Source: Argentina anserina
Lineage: Eukaryota; Streptophyta; Magnoliopsida; Rosales; Rosaceae
Direction: 5' to 3'
NCBI RefSeq assembly: GCF_933775445.1
Contig: NC_065876.1
Location: 26,288,001 to 26,352,000, forward strand
Length of the DNA stretch: 64,000 nucleotides
The notes under the pieces were generated by a model that was given only the letters and a program-made list of their open reading frames with translations, did no database searches and had not been told where the DNA came from. Every line of letters starts with the position of its first letter. Within the stretch, counting starts at the first letter, position 1. Positions 48,180 to 61,106 of the stretch are shown here, in pieces. A program made the position numbers and the translations under genes.

Positions 48180-49090
48180 CAACTAGCAAAATGTTTTACT
48201 TCAATGACGACTATATTTACTTTAAAACATCGGTGACATAGCTGAGAGCACAATAAATATGTAATGTTGAAAACGATGAAGCATTACCTACATATTCTAA
48301 TGTCTAATAAACGTTGTTGCCAACAAATTAATCCGACGACACTTAGTTTCATAATGCCACTAAACGACAACAACTATTTAACAAAATAAAGAACTCACCG
48401 CCTACCTAGAGCAGACAAGACACATTGAGTACGCATACAGACACAAAACCCGACTAACCCTGCAATAACTATATAGAGCATTATTAAACGTTAATGGTGT
48501 AACATAATTAAATAATTATTAAAGACAATATACATAACGATAATAGAATAACTAGCCCAGACTTGGCCCATTAATATAGCCCAAGCCCAAGCAACTGAGG
48601 AAAGAGACAAATTGGGCTCTATGATCCAAATCCGACCCAACACCCCCACAGCCAGTGTCGGCAACTTCCCCACCAGTACCATATCTCCCCGCCGCTATCA
48701 ATAGATCGTAAGAGGCCAGACCAGATTCGAGCCAAAAGGTACCACAGTCGCACCTTGTAGAGGATCCTTGGAGAAACACCAACCCAGATTGAGATCATTC
48801 TCAAACCAAATCGGATATCTCCTATCAAACCCCCGCCAAGCCACCTCGAACACATCACCACTTGGCTGTCGAGCAAACTGTTGAGGCAAGGCGCAAGGAG
48901 CCAAGGACAATGACTAGCCTACAACAACACTTTGCCTCTCCCACACCTTATTAACTTCCGCCGTGATCCCCCCAAAGTGAATGACGGAAGGATCTGACAA
49001 TAAACCAGGCCCACGTGGAGCCACAATGACCTGTCCGAATGGGCTCGCCGTCAGACAGGAGGGAAAACCTTTAGGTTTTTCTCTTAGCGT
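48180..49090 (-). mobile_element. Retroposon remnant, copy 2 of the dispersed family
   Basis: Read on the minus strand, the block at 48301-48430 (TGTCTTGTCTGCTCTAG, GGCGGTGAGTTC, GTTGGCAACAACG) matches copy 1 at 22581-22706. The GC-richer sequence upstream to about 49090 has frames with no recognised domain. The ends are approximate. Confidence 0.45.
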
Positions 49091-50053
49091 GCACTCTAAG
49101 TTTTTTTTTTTACTTTCGAAACATGCACGATGAGTCCCTTACCAATTTGAGTTTGGAGTACGTCCAACTTTGGTGGCGCGGCCGTGATCGGGTCGCTTCC
49201 ATATCAATAGATCTTACACCACCATGGCATGGTGGCAGTGATGGACCATGTCTTTGCCGCTGGATTTGGTCGGAGCTGAGACTTAATACTTTCATAGTGG
49301 CTGGGTCGAGGCCTATATCTATCGACGGTACTTCTAAGGGTGGGCGCGGGTGGACACTTCTAGGGGTCGTGTATGCATCAATTTCTTCCCCGCCAAAATA
49401 TTATGCGGTATATATTATAGTTACACTATTCAAATTTAAGAGTGCATGAGATATCTATTCCGCGGGATTATAAATAAACATAAGATATAAGGAATAACAT
49501 AGAGTATGATAAAGTATAAGTCTTAACTTTACATTCTAAATTAATTGATAATAGATGAAGTGCGTTGTCCATATTTATATGAGATTTATAACGTGCTTAA
49601 GCTTCAATTTCACAAGACGTTTGCAGAATGCCAGAATTGCAGTACAAATACCAATTGCACTAATTATACTCATGAGTAAAATTAAGTATGTACACCCGCA
49701 AATTATGATTTATAACAATACTCACTGAACATCAAGTCTTGAAATTAATTACATAGACAAGCCCAACAAATGCCGCCACTGACTTAAACAAAACCCCAAG
49801 CCGACAACACAACATAGAACACTGATCGATCAGGCAAGAGGCTAGTCTAAACAAATTGATAAGAACATGACTGCAAACAAGGCATCCAGGAGGACGAACA
49901 CCATTATTGATATATTAAAGGTATATATCGAAATTGAAATATAACACGCATGCATGGTTGAAGACGAACCTAATCACACGAGATGATTCATTGAGCTTGT
50001 GAGACACCTGACAAAGATTGTGCAACTGCAACAGCATTTAGCAAAGGCTTGAA
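49091..50053. other. Intergenic, 3' flank of TED7-like gene 2
   Basis: A GC-richer segment to about 49400 with an unremarkable frame at 49123-49449, then AT-rich DNA that should include the 3' UTR of the minus-strand gene ending at 50054. Nothing else was recognised. Confidence 0.45.
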
Positions 50054-53000
50054 TCATGATCTTCTTTTTCCTCTGAGATTAGTGGCACGAGGGCGAGAAA
50101 GGGGCTTTCCCGGACGAGCATCTTTATTTGACAAATCTGGTGCTTCGTCGAATTCATTGTTAAGAAATTGTAGCACGTCTGGATCATCCTCACCGGTCAC
50201 AGACACACTTTGATCCTCTGCTGAAGGCTCTAATTCCACTGGAGAGGTTTCTTTGATGCTCAACTCTTTGTTTGGATATTCTAATTCCAACTGATCTTTG
50301 TCATCCTCAAAAATTTCCAGTTCTATATTTGGATCACCTTCATCTGTGGCAGCCAAACTTCGGACAATATTAAAAAGTTGTTGTGGTTCCTTACTAGTAT
50401 GACCGGAGGCGCGCACATCTTCACTTGTCCCATCTTTATATGATCCTCCTTCTTGGTCACCCCCGAGAGACACCAATCCCTTCCCTAGATTATCACCAAT
50501 TCTGGCTGTCACCGTTTTGTCGAAATTACGAGGCTTTGTTCCTGTTCGAGGAACCATAATCTGACCTTTGATCATGCGTGAGTCTTTGCTCAGCTGATGT
50601 ACTTCTGCTTTTTTGCCTTTGTAAATGCCATACCCTCTCTTCAATTCCTCAGCTGGATCATCATCATTTGTGGTGGATAAATTTTGTAAAAAATTAGGTG
50701 ACTGTTCAATTCCTCCACCAGTAGCATGCAGCTGACCCAAGAATGTATCTACATTTGAGACAATTGGCTCTGACTCTTGTACTTTGTCATCTTCATCGTC
50801 AAAAGAAATCATTGCCATGCTTGGATCACAAAGGCTTGCAGCAGTCCCAGTATTTCCATGATTGAAAAGCTTTTCTGCCTCTTGTACCTGAGTACGATCT
50901 TTTCGCTCTTGTGAGTACTCTTTCTTTGAACTGCCGGCTTTCAGTTCATGTACCTTTGCTTTGTCAAATTTATAATCCCCACCATGAAGAACCTGTATAT
51001 TAAGTTATCAAATCATAACATACAAACAAATGAAACAATTATCAATTTCACAACGTAGTTAATCAAACACTAACTTAAATTTTCTATTCTAGCTATCTGA
51101 GTTAGCCAAAATAGGATTACAAGTTCTCGAAGTGATATTAAATGAATTGAAATAAGACATGTTTTGGAATTTTAACATACCATAACTTTGCTGAGAGCCT
51201 GTTTACTTCCTTGAGCACTAGCAAATGGACCAGACACTTCAACTTTGCCTTGCACATCGTCCAAAGAAACCATTCCCAAGTTTGAAGCTTTGCCACCTAA
51301 ATTCAAGTCTTTATCATCATGCTGAAGCTGAAATTCAGATTCCTGCATTTGTCCTCCCCCATTTTCATCTTCTTGACATTGTACTGACTCAGTATAATCA
51401 GCACTCGTGGCATCATCAACATTTTCCAATTGATGTACGTCTTCGGCGTCATTGTTATCATCTTGTGTTGCACCAACTAGATCAAAATAACTTCCAGTAT
51501 TTAGAACTTGGGAATTATTAGAAGACCTTTCTTTTCTGGACCTGACACCGCTGCTACTCAAAGATGTTTCCTTCTTGGGTAGGCTCAATTTATTTTTGAA
51601 AACACTTGTTTCATCTTTAACTGCTTCAGGTTCTTCCTCCACAAGTTGTGCATAATCTCTGTTCTTTCTCTCACTTTGGTGGCTGAGAGGCTCGTCTAGT
51701 TCGCGTTCATCATCTACAGTGTTTGAATCACCTGCAGTCAATTCTTCACCATCAATTCGAGGTTCTGATTCATATGGCTCTTCATCATCCTGAGGTATCA
51801 CTTCATATTTCTCTTCAAGGTTGACATCATCTTGAGAATTTTCTACCCCTCTTGGATAAAGAGTCCTCCTGGACTGTATTTCTCCCTTCTTCACACCCCT
51901 ACTGGAAGATGACTTTTCATTCCTCTTCTTTGCAACACTACTCAAAGATTGTATATCCTTGGGTAGGCGCGATTTCTTTTTGGAATCATTTGTTTCTTCT
52001 CGAACTGCATTAGATCCTTCCTCAAAATTTTGACTGGAGTCTGGATTGTTTGTCCCAGCTTGGTGAGGCTCTTGCTCATCGGCAGTTGGTTGATCTACTA
52101 TTTCTTCTGTATTATTTAAACCACTTGAAAACAATTCCTCGTCATCTTCCTCACCTTCTAATTCAGTTACTTGATCTGCATTGTTACCGTCATCTTGAGA
52201 TTGTTTCTCGTCATTTAGACCATAAGTATCTCCTGCAGTGATACCTTGACGGACTATGGAATCCATTCTCTTCTTTGAACCATTGCGTGGATTCTTATTT
52301 TTCTTAGGTTTGCACAACTTGTTTTTGGAGTCACCGGATTCTTCTCCAATTGAATCATTCACATCTCGAGCGGAGTCCTCCTTTGCCCAACTACTCGAAG
52401 ATTTGTTCTCGGGTAGATTGAATTTCTTTTTGGCTTCACTCGAATCTTCTCCAGTTGCACTAGATCCTCCCTCCGCATCTTGAGCAGAGCCTGTATTGTT
52501 TGCCCCATTTTGGTGACTGAGAGACTGGTCATAATCGCCATCGCATTCTTCTGGTTCATCTTCCCTCGGTTGTTCACTTTTATCTACATTATTTGGGCCA
52601 TCGTCTTTAGCTTCTGATTCACTTGGTTGCTCTCTATCTTTTCCCTCATTTCCCTCATCTTGAAATTGTTCTGGCACATCTGAAACTAAACAACATGCAG
52701 CATTAAGAAGTTGACGGGCCCCTGTATACTTTTGTTTTCCCTTCCCCTTCTTTACACCACTACTGGAAGGCTTGTTTTTCTTGGGTAGGCGAAGTTTCGA
52801 ATTCTTTTTTGATTCATTTGATTCTTTTTCAACTTCAGCTGATTCTTCCTCAACATTTTGAGATTCATCTGCATTGTCTGTCACAGTGTCATCGTCTAGG
52901 CTCCTCCTTTCGCTCTTCTCTAATTTTTCTTCATCTGAACCTTGACGATCATCCATGTTGTCATTCTCTGTATTCGAACCAATCTTGTCAGTCACATTTG

Positions 53001-53862
53001 TGCTATTGGTTTCATGTGGAGCAGCTTGTTCGACAATCTCACCAACACCTTGACCCGGAGGAGTCGGTACCTTTTGCACCTTTGGATCATGATCGCCCAT
53101 TTCAATCACGTGCTCAGGGCCTGCGGGCTTGCTCTTAAGTTCTTGAACATGTCCTGCGGGCTCGTTTTTAAACTCTTGAAGAGAGGGTTGATCCGCCCCA
53201 GATGACATGCTTGGCCTTCCTGGCAGTCTTGGCATACGTAGCACTTTCTTCTTCATGGCCCTGGAAAGGAGACCAATTACTATAAATGCAAGGAAAAATA
53301 CACCGCCTAGGGAGACACAGGCGGTAACAATAGTTGTGCGTTGCTCATTGCTAGATGGCAACAAGCCAGGTGCTGGTGCAAGTGATGAATCATAATAATT
53401 CGGAGGAATTGAATTATGATGATTAGGAGGGCTTGCCAAGGGAGATACTGGTGAAGAATGTGGAGTTCGCGGAAAGTGGTATGGAGATGGTGCAAGTGGT
53501 GATGGTGGCGGCGGTCGTGAGTAGTCGGATGAAGGAGGCGGTGGTGATGGAAAGTAAGATGGACGGTTTGATTTTGGTGGTGGTGGTGAAAGTACTGGTG
53601 GGGAATAATAAAAGGGTGGTGGTGGTGGCGGTGAAGGTAATGGAAGTACTGGTGGAGTTTGTGATGGGGTTGGGGGTGGTGGAGAATAGTGAGATGAAGG
53701 TGGCTGCGGTGGCGGTGGTGGGGGTGTTGGAGTAGCTTTGTTACATGTACATGCTGGTGGTGGATGTGGAGGTGGTGGTGGAGCGGGGAGCACTGGGGAA
53801 GTTGAGCTATTACACGGTGGTGAAGGCGGTGGTGGTGGGGAAGAGTATGGATAATTGGTCAT
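50054..53862 (-). CDS. TED7-like membrane protein with a giant acidic tail (1,206 aa, two exons)
   Basis: Exon 1 is 51181-53862 (894 codons) and exon 2 is 50054-50992 (312 codons plus stop); the 188-bp intron has GTATGT...ACAG borders and keeps phase 0. Residues 1-175 are proline-rich (MTNYPYSSPPPPPSPP start) and lack a signal peptide. One helix at about 177-200 (TACVSLGGVFFLAFIVIGLL) is nearly identical in its core to that of the gene at 39587-41227, and KKK follows. Residues 201-1206 form a hydrophilic tail rich in Glu, Asp, Ser and Asn, with five diverged copies of a module ending in a basic Lys/Ser patch (near 335-370, 457-500, 503-535, 607-660, 740-780). The C-terminus is basic (RATNLRGKRRS). 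By topology the tail should be cytosolic. A fusion of a TED7 gene with an unrelated acidic gene is possible; the uninterrupted exon argues against a gene-model error. Function of the tail is unknown. Confidence 0.87.
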
Positions 53863-54631
53863 CGTACCAGTCGTGCTACTTGCTAGCTAGCAAACAATCG
53901 AAAGCAATGTTGAGATGATTTGGGGTAGCTACCGCTGCAAAGCAGGCTCAATTTAAACTGGTTATTCTTACAGTTACTGTGAGCTTTGGTTCAACGAAAT
54001 AGGAAATAATTCACTGTTGATAAATTGCATGCATGGATGATTGACTGCTGATTGCTGAGCTCTTGTACACATTCAATTATACCATTTGGAGGGCCACATC
54101 AATCAGATAAACTTTAGACAAAGTCCCTTGAATTTTACAGACACATCGTACTCCTCCAGCCCCCGTCAGGTCCTCAACAAAACCGCACTAGCTATCTCAC
54201 TTATGACTGATCTGTGAACCTTATCTGGTAGAATTGAACAGAATAATGCATGTCGGATTCAGCGAAATGGGTATTCCGTTTAATTGAGAACCTCAGAAAA
54301 TCCCCAGGTGATCCTCAGCTAGCTATATGAGCCAGATAAAGTATAACGGGATCAGCGAATGATAAACATACACGAGAGGTACTTTTATAGGTACTTAAAA
54401 TGTTATTTAGATTTTTATAGTTTTTTTAAAATGCCTAATATCTAATTTAGTATATTAAATCAGACTACTATCAATTAATTTATTTCCTACTCTATTTCAA
54501 ATTCATTTATTACATAAAACTAAAAAAATGTATAATAATTATACAAACTATCTTTTCGAATTAATTCACTCTTCCACTCGTTTTCTAAATTCATGAAGAA
54601 AAAATTGGTAGACTAACTTTTTCATTCAATG

Positions 54632-54676
<45 letters not shown>

Positions 54677-54948
54677 ACTCACCCAGAATTAACATCACCA
54701 TATATGAAATTTTCTTGACTCAAATCAAAGTTTATGAGAAAATTTTAGATAGTCATATGGTTTATACATTAAATTATCTACATTCAATTTGATGTTAATT
54801 ATCTACATTTAATTTTTGACTTATGATGTTAACCAAAAAAGAAGGTAATCAATTAAATGATTTTATACAATTTGATATCCTATTTTGGGATTTTTCTAGT
54901 ATATATAAGTGTTTGAGGAGGAACAAAACGAGAATAATAACAACGTAA
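53863..54948. other. Upstream region of TED7-like gene 2
   Basis: On the minus strand a TTTAAATT sequence about 90 bases before the ATG could serve as a TATA element. Further out lie AT-rich DNA and a (TA) microsatellite at 54633-54671. No gene seen. Confidence 0.4.
54633..54671. repeat. (TA)n microsatellite
   Basis: About 19 TA units. Confidence 0.95.
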
Positions 54949-55130
54949 TGGAACAGAACGTAACCCTTTATTGATTGATGATGAGGCTTATATATATATA
55001 TGCATTACATAACCACAATCCCGTAGGATTCAGAGTCCTAATCTATTATAGAGATGCGAATCTATCCCTAACAGGTTACCTAATGAGGCTAATACACACA
55101 CAATGATAGAATATTAATTTTTATGGAACA
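54949..55130 (-). mobile_element. Solo LTR relic of the Copia family of copies A and B
   Basis: CCACAATCCCGTAGGATTC, GAGTCCTAATCTATTA and the terminal GGAACA are shared with the 184-bp LTRs, in the same order, over about 182 bp. There is no interior and no matching target duplication, so it is an old solo LTR or a fragment. The left boundary is less certain. Confidence 0.75.
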
Positions 55131-57718
55131 AAAGGATAATTATCTATATTTTTTTAATTTAGATAGATAAGTTGAGAATTGTTTTTTGGTAATTTCATAT
55201 GTATTGACTAAGTTAAAACTATTAAAAAAAATAGAGGTCTAAGTACCATTTTGAGAAGTATGAATAGAAGCTCCGTACCTTAAAACTTTGGGTCCATGAC
55301 TCTTTCTAATTAACTTATATATATTCTACCTTGTAATCAAGAGTAAAAGTTTTGATGTTAAAACTTCTTACCAGCACCAAGATAGATTGTCCGTGGGTTT
55401 CAAAACTAGTGGTGCGAAATTCATAATTTTTGAGTTTGGGATATTCTGAAACGCATATGCATGTTTCTCATTAATTTTCACTTTAATTCCCACTTGTTTT
55501 TCGGTGGTTTTTCATTTATCCGAACACAATCTTACAATCTTAGTTGAGAATATGAGACTTTTACTATTAAGAAGTCTTACCAATCACTTACTTTTTTTTT
55601 GATATTGGCATATCGGGGTCGTACTCATTTACAATCCATCACTTCCGAGTGTTTCATGATCTCCGTAGAGGTGTTGACTCTTCCAACGTATTGTGCTGTA
55701 TCTACAAGGTTTCGAACTCGAGACATTGCTTAAGCCACAACATCATGTTACCACTACTGCATGCATCCGCTGGTTTACCGATCACTTACTTAACAAATCA
55801 CTTACTTAACAAAGCTAGAGCATGTAAATGAGCAGATTCGAACATACTTTTAAGCTAGAAATATGATGATTTCCTAATCATATTAAGGCGTAGCTTGTCT
55901 GACGTAATACAATTATTGAAATGATGATGAAGGATCCCCCGGCGTGTTCCACATTTAAGCTTTAGAGTTTATAATACTGAGTGCAAAGACATACGCCGGG
56001 CCACAAATGCACCTAGTTACATATTTAATTTGATATTTCCTTAACATTACAGAAAGATAGCAACGGATATGGTTATTTACCACGTACAATGATTGTCTGC
56101 TTTATTAAAGCATGCAAGCAACTCGATGTTTCGATAATGATCGGGAGTTGAGGACACAGAACTACAGAAGATAGCAGACGACTCGCAAAGTCTCTGAAGA
56201 CCAAGAACAGAAGGAAGACAGTTGTATCACCAAGCATGACCAAGTAAGAATGTACGTAAGATTCAATCTCGAATACCAAGTAGAGATAATTGTGTGATGA
56301 TGATTCGAAATTAGTTATTGAAAATTACATCCAAGTATAATACAAAACATAAAAAAATTTAAACAAATAAAAACATCAATCCAAGGGGACATTAATCCAA
56401 GCCCAAAATTGAATGGTCCAAATACTAATTAAATAAATAAGATTAAAATACCTAAAATATCACTGATTTCATGATAATTACTATGATGCCACACCAACCA
56501 TGATCCAATTTCTATCTGTTCTTTTTAAATTTATTTCCTTCAAATTCAAGTTTTACTGCCAAACTATTGATAATGTGGAGAACTTTCAAATTATAAAGTT
56601 GTTACTCACCACATGAGCTTTCGTTTGAGTATAGTGAAACATATATTTTGAGTGACTTTGATAATTTTAAATTTTGACTACTAAAAATAACATAACAGTA
56701 CCTAATATAGCAGTAGCATAGTATATAACTTCTTAATACATATGAATTTGGGTTTTTATCTATAGTAACAACTTCTTAATTGATAGTAGTAGCTTGCAAT
56801 TGGCAGTAGCAGGTTCAAGGTCAGCAGTATGAATAATGTTTAAATTCAAATGAGCACAATAACATGATTGGAAAAGTACAAATGTGGTTGCAGCTAAATA
56901 TCCAGTGAGTATAGATAGTAGCAGATAATTCCAGCAATGTAGTAGTAGCTAAATTTCAATGAATACAGTAACAGTTAAATTACAACAATGTAGTACAAGA
57001 GCATCGAAATGCAGTGAGTATAATAGCAACAGCTAAATTCCAGTGATTATAGTAACAACTAAATTCCAACAATGTAGTACATGAAATAGCATCTAAATTC
57101 TAGTGAGTATATTAGTAGCAGCTAAATTCTAGTAAAGTAATAACAACTAAATTCTAGCGAGTACAATAGCATCTAAATTCCAACAATGTAGATTATTAGC
57201 ATCTAAATTTCAGTGAGTATAATAGTAGATAAATTCTATCTAGTGTAGTAGAAGCGTTGAGAAATAATTTGATTGAAAAGATGATAATAAATATTAGCCA
57301 TTTGTGAAGGTTCAAATTATTAATGTCTTATTGACGCATGGCTGCAAAAGAACATTTTGTACTTATTAGCCTAATTGTAAAAGTCATGTCCTTATTTGTG
57401 TTTATGATACTTTTGTTTGTTAAGAAAAATTAATTAGGTAATTAAATGTAAGACATCTGGCAATAAATGAACAAATTATCCTTATCTGTTAAATATGTCT
57501 TTGTTAGTATATGAACAACTTATGGTAATATATTTGTAATTAGCATCTTAATATAGGACTTATGTGACATTTTCTAAATTAGTAATTAATAAGAGAAGTT
57601 AATGGCTCGATGAAACCACCTTGGAGGCCACTTACTAATTAAGCCATTGCTACAAAATTGAAGAAGTTACCTTTGAACGAGAAATATGAATTTTTGACGG
57701 AAAACCAATGCATATAGG
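55131..57718. other. AT-rich intergenic region with a degenerate tandem array
   Basis: No gene recognised. The stretch from about 56872 to 57250 is a diffuse tandem array, annotated separately. The rest is unremarkable AT-rich DNA. Confidence 0.5.
56872..57250. repeat. Degenerate tandem repeat with a CTAAATTCCAGTGAGTATA-type unit
   Basis: The words AGCTAAATTCCAGTGAGTAT, AGCATCTAAATTC and CCAACAATGTAGTA recur about ten times at irregular spacing of 25-45 bp with many substitutions. It looks like an old minisatellite. Confidence 0.7.
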
Positions 57719-58063
57719 TTTTTTTTATAAATTTTCTATGGCCTGAATAACCATTACATACCCCTCCGTCACTAAGGATAACAGATAAGAGGTTATGAGT
57801 CTAAACTCAAGACGAATATGCGACATAAAACTATTATTTGGTAATAAACACAAATCGAATTAAGCTATCCTATTCTATGACTGATACAAGAATAGTAATA
57901 AGCACAAATAGAATACTAATAAAGGTCTAACAACAGACATTTCAAACTAATAAAACTAAAAACTGGGGCAAGCCCAATAAATATGGACCCAAGCCCAAGC
58001 TTGAATGTTGTTGAACCACACCAAAGCCGACGCTGTCAGAGACGAGCAACCACCACCACCCTT

Positions 58064-60895
58064 TGTAATACCTGAGATTTCTAATTTTGATTATCGACAC
58101 ATTATGACTAATTAATCAATATTTTCTCTAAATGTCGAAACACGTAATTTAATAAGTTGATATAAAACTACACGTTGCCATGAGCTCGGAAATGTCTTCA
58201 GAATATTTTTCCGACGCTTTATTTATTTTCACTGAATTCTTCAAAGTTTGAAATGATTTAAAATATTTTCTTAAAAGTTAGATTTTCAGTTGGGTATTTG
58301 GTTTTGGGCATGGGAGAGGCTCAAGCCTTTTCTCTCATTGACCCGAGCCCATCTCCTTAATTCCTTAAAACACCCACTCTCGTTTTGAGCTCTAACTGGC
58401 TCTCTCCTCCGTCCAACGTTGTCGTTCGGCAAGAGCTGCGACATGCAACTCCACCATTACGTTCTCCTCTCTTTCCTCTTCAAAACCAAGCCCGTCGATC
58501 ACTCAAGTGTCTATGTATTGCTTTAAATAGAATGGAAGCAGTGAAGGGCAATTGGAGATTGCAGCTTCGGCATGGAGCTCCGGCGAGCTATCTAGCATCT
58601 GTCTTGGTAAGTATAATTAATACCTTACCTTCATTACCCAATTCAATTTTTCCTTCAATTCTATAAAATCAAAGATTGATTGTTCTTTCCCTTTTCTGCA
58701 TCCATTACCGCCGCCGTGCTCACCATAGCGCCTCCTTGTTTCAGCGAAATATCCAAGATACCAGACTGCGTGCGGTAATCTTCTACTTCTTTTCTTCAAT
58801 TTTTGAACTCGATCCTCTATTCGCCCTTTAAATCGGTCCTAATCCATGTTCTTCTTCATCTGTTTTCTTTCTTGTCTTTGAAATCTGACTCCGGCGATCT
58901 CCATTGGCGTTTTGGGTGACGTGATGAAGTCGGCGAAGCCAAGGATGAATTCTGGGCTGCAGACGAGACTTTGGGAGAAGTTGTGGCCTCAATTGACGCC
59001 GGAAAAGCTACAGGACTGTGTTCTTCGTTTCTGGAAATCGACGAAGGTAGATTACCTTCATTTTGAGTTTCTACATTTCCACTAAGTTGTTGTTGAGTTA
59101 GATTAAACACTTTGGAGGGTCTACATGTTAGTTTAGGCTTGATCGGAGTTAGAATTGGCGGCCGGAAATGTGATAGGAGGAATAAGGGTGAAAATGGATT
59201 TTTACCATTATACTTTTACCGTTTTTACTGTTTTTACAATGACGTGAAATTACTATTATGCTCCTATAAGAAATTTACATTTTTACTGTTTGAATGTACT
59301 GTTTTACAGTTTTTATCCTAAGTTACATTTTTACTATTTATTATATGATTTTAACGATTTACTTTAACCTAAGGTAATTTAGTGAAAACCTAATTTATTT
59401 AAAATGGCGACGATTAACGTAACGTTTAGTTACGATTTTTGTTAGCTATGATTGTCGCCTGGTTCGAGACTTGAAAGCTCATTTAACTTAGTATTGTGTC
59501 AGTAATATAAATAAGTCATTAAAATGATTAAGAATGTGTTTACGTCTTAAACATGCTTAATATCGTTTAATAATTAGCATTAGACTATTTCTGAGTCATT
59601 TAAGAATTAATTGGGAGTATTGGTCAAACTTTGGTCAACTTAATCAACTCATGGTCAACCCAGAAAACACTTGGTCAATAAAAATCAAATGTTAACTTTC
59701 CTTGTGAAACTAGGAAAAAAGATCGAGTAACTTATTTTCGATATTCGACTTTGATGTTGACTCTTTTATATCTCATTAACTCAGTTTTGATGTTATGAGG
59801 ATCATTCAAAAACTTGCAGCAGCAGCTAGATGTTGGATTTGGGCATTGATTAAGATTCTGCACGTCATTCCAGGTAGGAGAACTAACCTTCCATTGTTGA
59901 TTTTGGGCCACTTATGAATGCATAGTCTAGTTCTCGGTTGAATATTTATGATGCATTAAATATTGCGAAAACCCGAGGTTAGGCACGTTTTAAGATAAAA
60001 TAAGTGGTTAGACTTGTTTGTGAGTGTGATAGACCTGAGAGTGTATGGGGCCCGAGAGTCCGGAAACCCCTCGGTGTCAAAAATTGTAAACCTCTAGAGA
60101 GGCAATGCCCTATTTATTATTTGGATCCATTCTTTACAGTATTATTGAGGGCATTTCAGTGAAATTGACACTCTCGCTCCTCTGTTGTTATAACAGAGGC
60201 GGTTGGCCTCAATTTGAGGTCAGCAGTTTGGCCTCATTAGTCGCTAGGATCGATTGTGCATTATTATTACATCTTCCTTTATCCTACCTTGGGCGCCAAA
60301 ATGTTTTAGCATGATTATTCCCAAATTTTCATTGTATTTAATATGGTTTTATCTAGATCGATATAAAACTTACCCTCAATGTTTTATGAAAACCTTTTAT
60401 ATCTTTACTTAGTTTTCACATTTCATGAGCAGGCTGGCCCCTACTGGGCAAGTAAGGACGACACTCACCCCTACTTTAGTTTCCTTGCATGTTCGATTGT
60501 AATTTCTGGAGCTAGAAGTCTCATTTGAGAATTAGTGTTTGTGTGCGTCTTCATGCCTTTCCTTCTCTTGTTTATCATCAATGTTTTTGAGTAAAGTTTC
60601 CTAAGGTTGACTCTTTAGTATTCTTGCTACATTTATTTAGTTTTTGGGTTGTCAAATGTTTAGTATTGGGCCGATGACATTAACGTTACCTTCCACATTT
60701 TTGTTGTATAATTTTATTTATTTTTGCAGAAATATAAAGTGTTATAATTTTATTTCGTGAACACATTTGACTTGTCGAATTTTATTCACTTATTCACGTT
60801 AGTGAGTGTCAGAGTGAAATTTAATAGTTATGTTTGCTTATTAATCTCTTATTAATCCTATTATACTAATCATATTTTCTATTCGAGATGTGACA
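58064..60895. mobile_element. Large solo LTR 1 (2.8 kb)
   Basis: Starts TGTAATACCTGAG and ends CGAGATGTGACA, with near-matching 5-bp flanks CCCTT and CCCTC. Related to solo LTR 2 by order of shared words near the start (TAGTTTAATAA-type, then AACTACA-GT and GCAACGAG-type) and by the GATGTGACA-type end. It holds no coding domain. Small frames within (for example at 58385-58666) are not called. Confidence 0.65.
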
Positions 60896-61106
60896 CCCTC
60901 CAGCTTGCAATCTTGCTACAACCATGGACGTAAAAGGCACCCAGACAATAAGACAACTTTGGGTTCTAGGATGCTAACGAAAGAAACCAAGAGCCAACAC
61001 AACCCGACAAAGAAAATCTGGATCCAACATATCCGAACTCACACCAACCACTCCCACCACTACCCTTGTGAACTTGATCGTCCAACACACTCAACCAACC
61101 CCGCCG

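Noticed and set aside
49123..49449. 108-codon frame near TED7-like gene 2
   Set aside because: No family recognised, lies by a retroposon remnant and has no gene-like context.
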